A stretch of DNA of 35,618 bases from Tannerella sp. GTDB lineage: Bacteria > Bacteroidota > Bacteroidia > Bacteroidales > Tannerellaceae. The DNA lies in contig JAISUI010000078.1 in assembly GCA_031272155.1 (NCBI GenBank), forward strand, positions 1-35,618, written 5' to 3'. The notes beneath the pieces are model-generated. The model was not told the origin of the DNA, did no database searches, and worked only from the letters and a program-made list of their open reading frames with translations. Below are positions 35,482 to 35,618 of the stretch, one piece after another. Positions within the stretch are counted from its first letter, which is position 1, and the number at the start of each line of letters is the position of its first letter. The position numbers and the translations under genes were made by a program.

Positions 35482-35577
35482 CCCCGTGTTAGGTGCACGA
35501 AAAAAAAAATGGATGCACATAATAACGATTTGTTGTGAATAAAAATAGATAATCATAATAACGAAAAAAAGATAGTT

Positions 35578-35618
35578 ATGACACAAATGGCTGAAATAGA
35601 TCTCCGGCGCCGGTCGGG
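35578..35618 (+). CDS. 5' end of an unidentified gene
   Basis: An ATG about 90 bases after a strong promoter opens a frame that runs off the window. Only 13 codons are seen (MTQMAEIDLRRRS), not enough to name it. Confidence 0.4.
   Translation, partial: MTQMAEIDLRRRS

Overview
The window looks like chromosomal DNA of a member of the Bacteroidetes, most likely the order Bacteroidales. Four things point there: promoters of the phylum's own type (TTTG, about 20 bases, TAnnTTTG) recur upstream of genes; recognisable Shine-Dalgarno sequences are scarce; the gene order sigma-54 activator - lptE - TPR protein - secG and a division cluster without murF or ddl are typical of the phylum; and there is a PorX-type regulator of the type IX secretion system. 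No rRNA, tRNA, insertion sequence, phage gene or CRISPR array was recognised.

Layout. 1-1063: the tail of a metal-ABC solute-binding protein, then an adaptor gene that has lost its 5' part. 1085-3881 (minus): an operon of a sigma-54-type activator, an LptE-like lipoprotein, a TPR-like protein and SecG. 4035-5823 (plus): grpE and dnaJ, divergent from that operon. 5824-6230: an A-rich repeat and a strong promoter. 6231-9365 (plus): a TlpA-like lipoprotein, an enolase-superfamily dehydratase and a calcineurin-like phosphoesterase. 9371-11807 (minus): a small outer-membrane protein and argS. 11808-13766: the accessory part, with an orphan promoter, a small open frame ending at a G8 tract, an 11-unit array of exactly 21-bp repeats, a conserved protein of unknown function, a terminator and a palindrome.

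13767-28334 (plus) is a compact division and cell-wall cluster: rsmH, ftsL-like, ftsI, murE, mraY, murD, ftsW, murG, murC, ftsQ, ftsA, ftsZ. Genes overlap by a few bases or lie at most 26 bases apart, which suggests one transcription unit. It carries the cytoplasmic steps from UDP-MurNAc to lipid II (except murB, murF and ddl), the SEDS/PBP pair that makes septal wall, and the FtsA-FtsZ ring. mraZ, often the first gene of this cluster, is not present. 28341-30839 (minus): aroA, a small membrane protein and a zinc/manganese-type ABC permease. 31267-32958: a TPR/OmpA-like lipoprotein with its own terminator. 33125-35102: the PorX-like regulator and tsaE. 35103-35577: a repeat-rich non-coding stretch and a promoter for a gene cut off by the window end.

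Most of the window is housekeeping. The unexplained material is the 11.9-13.4 kb segment and the 35.1-35.4 kb repeat element.
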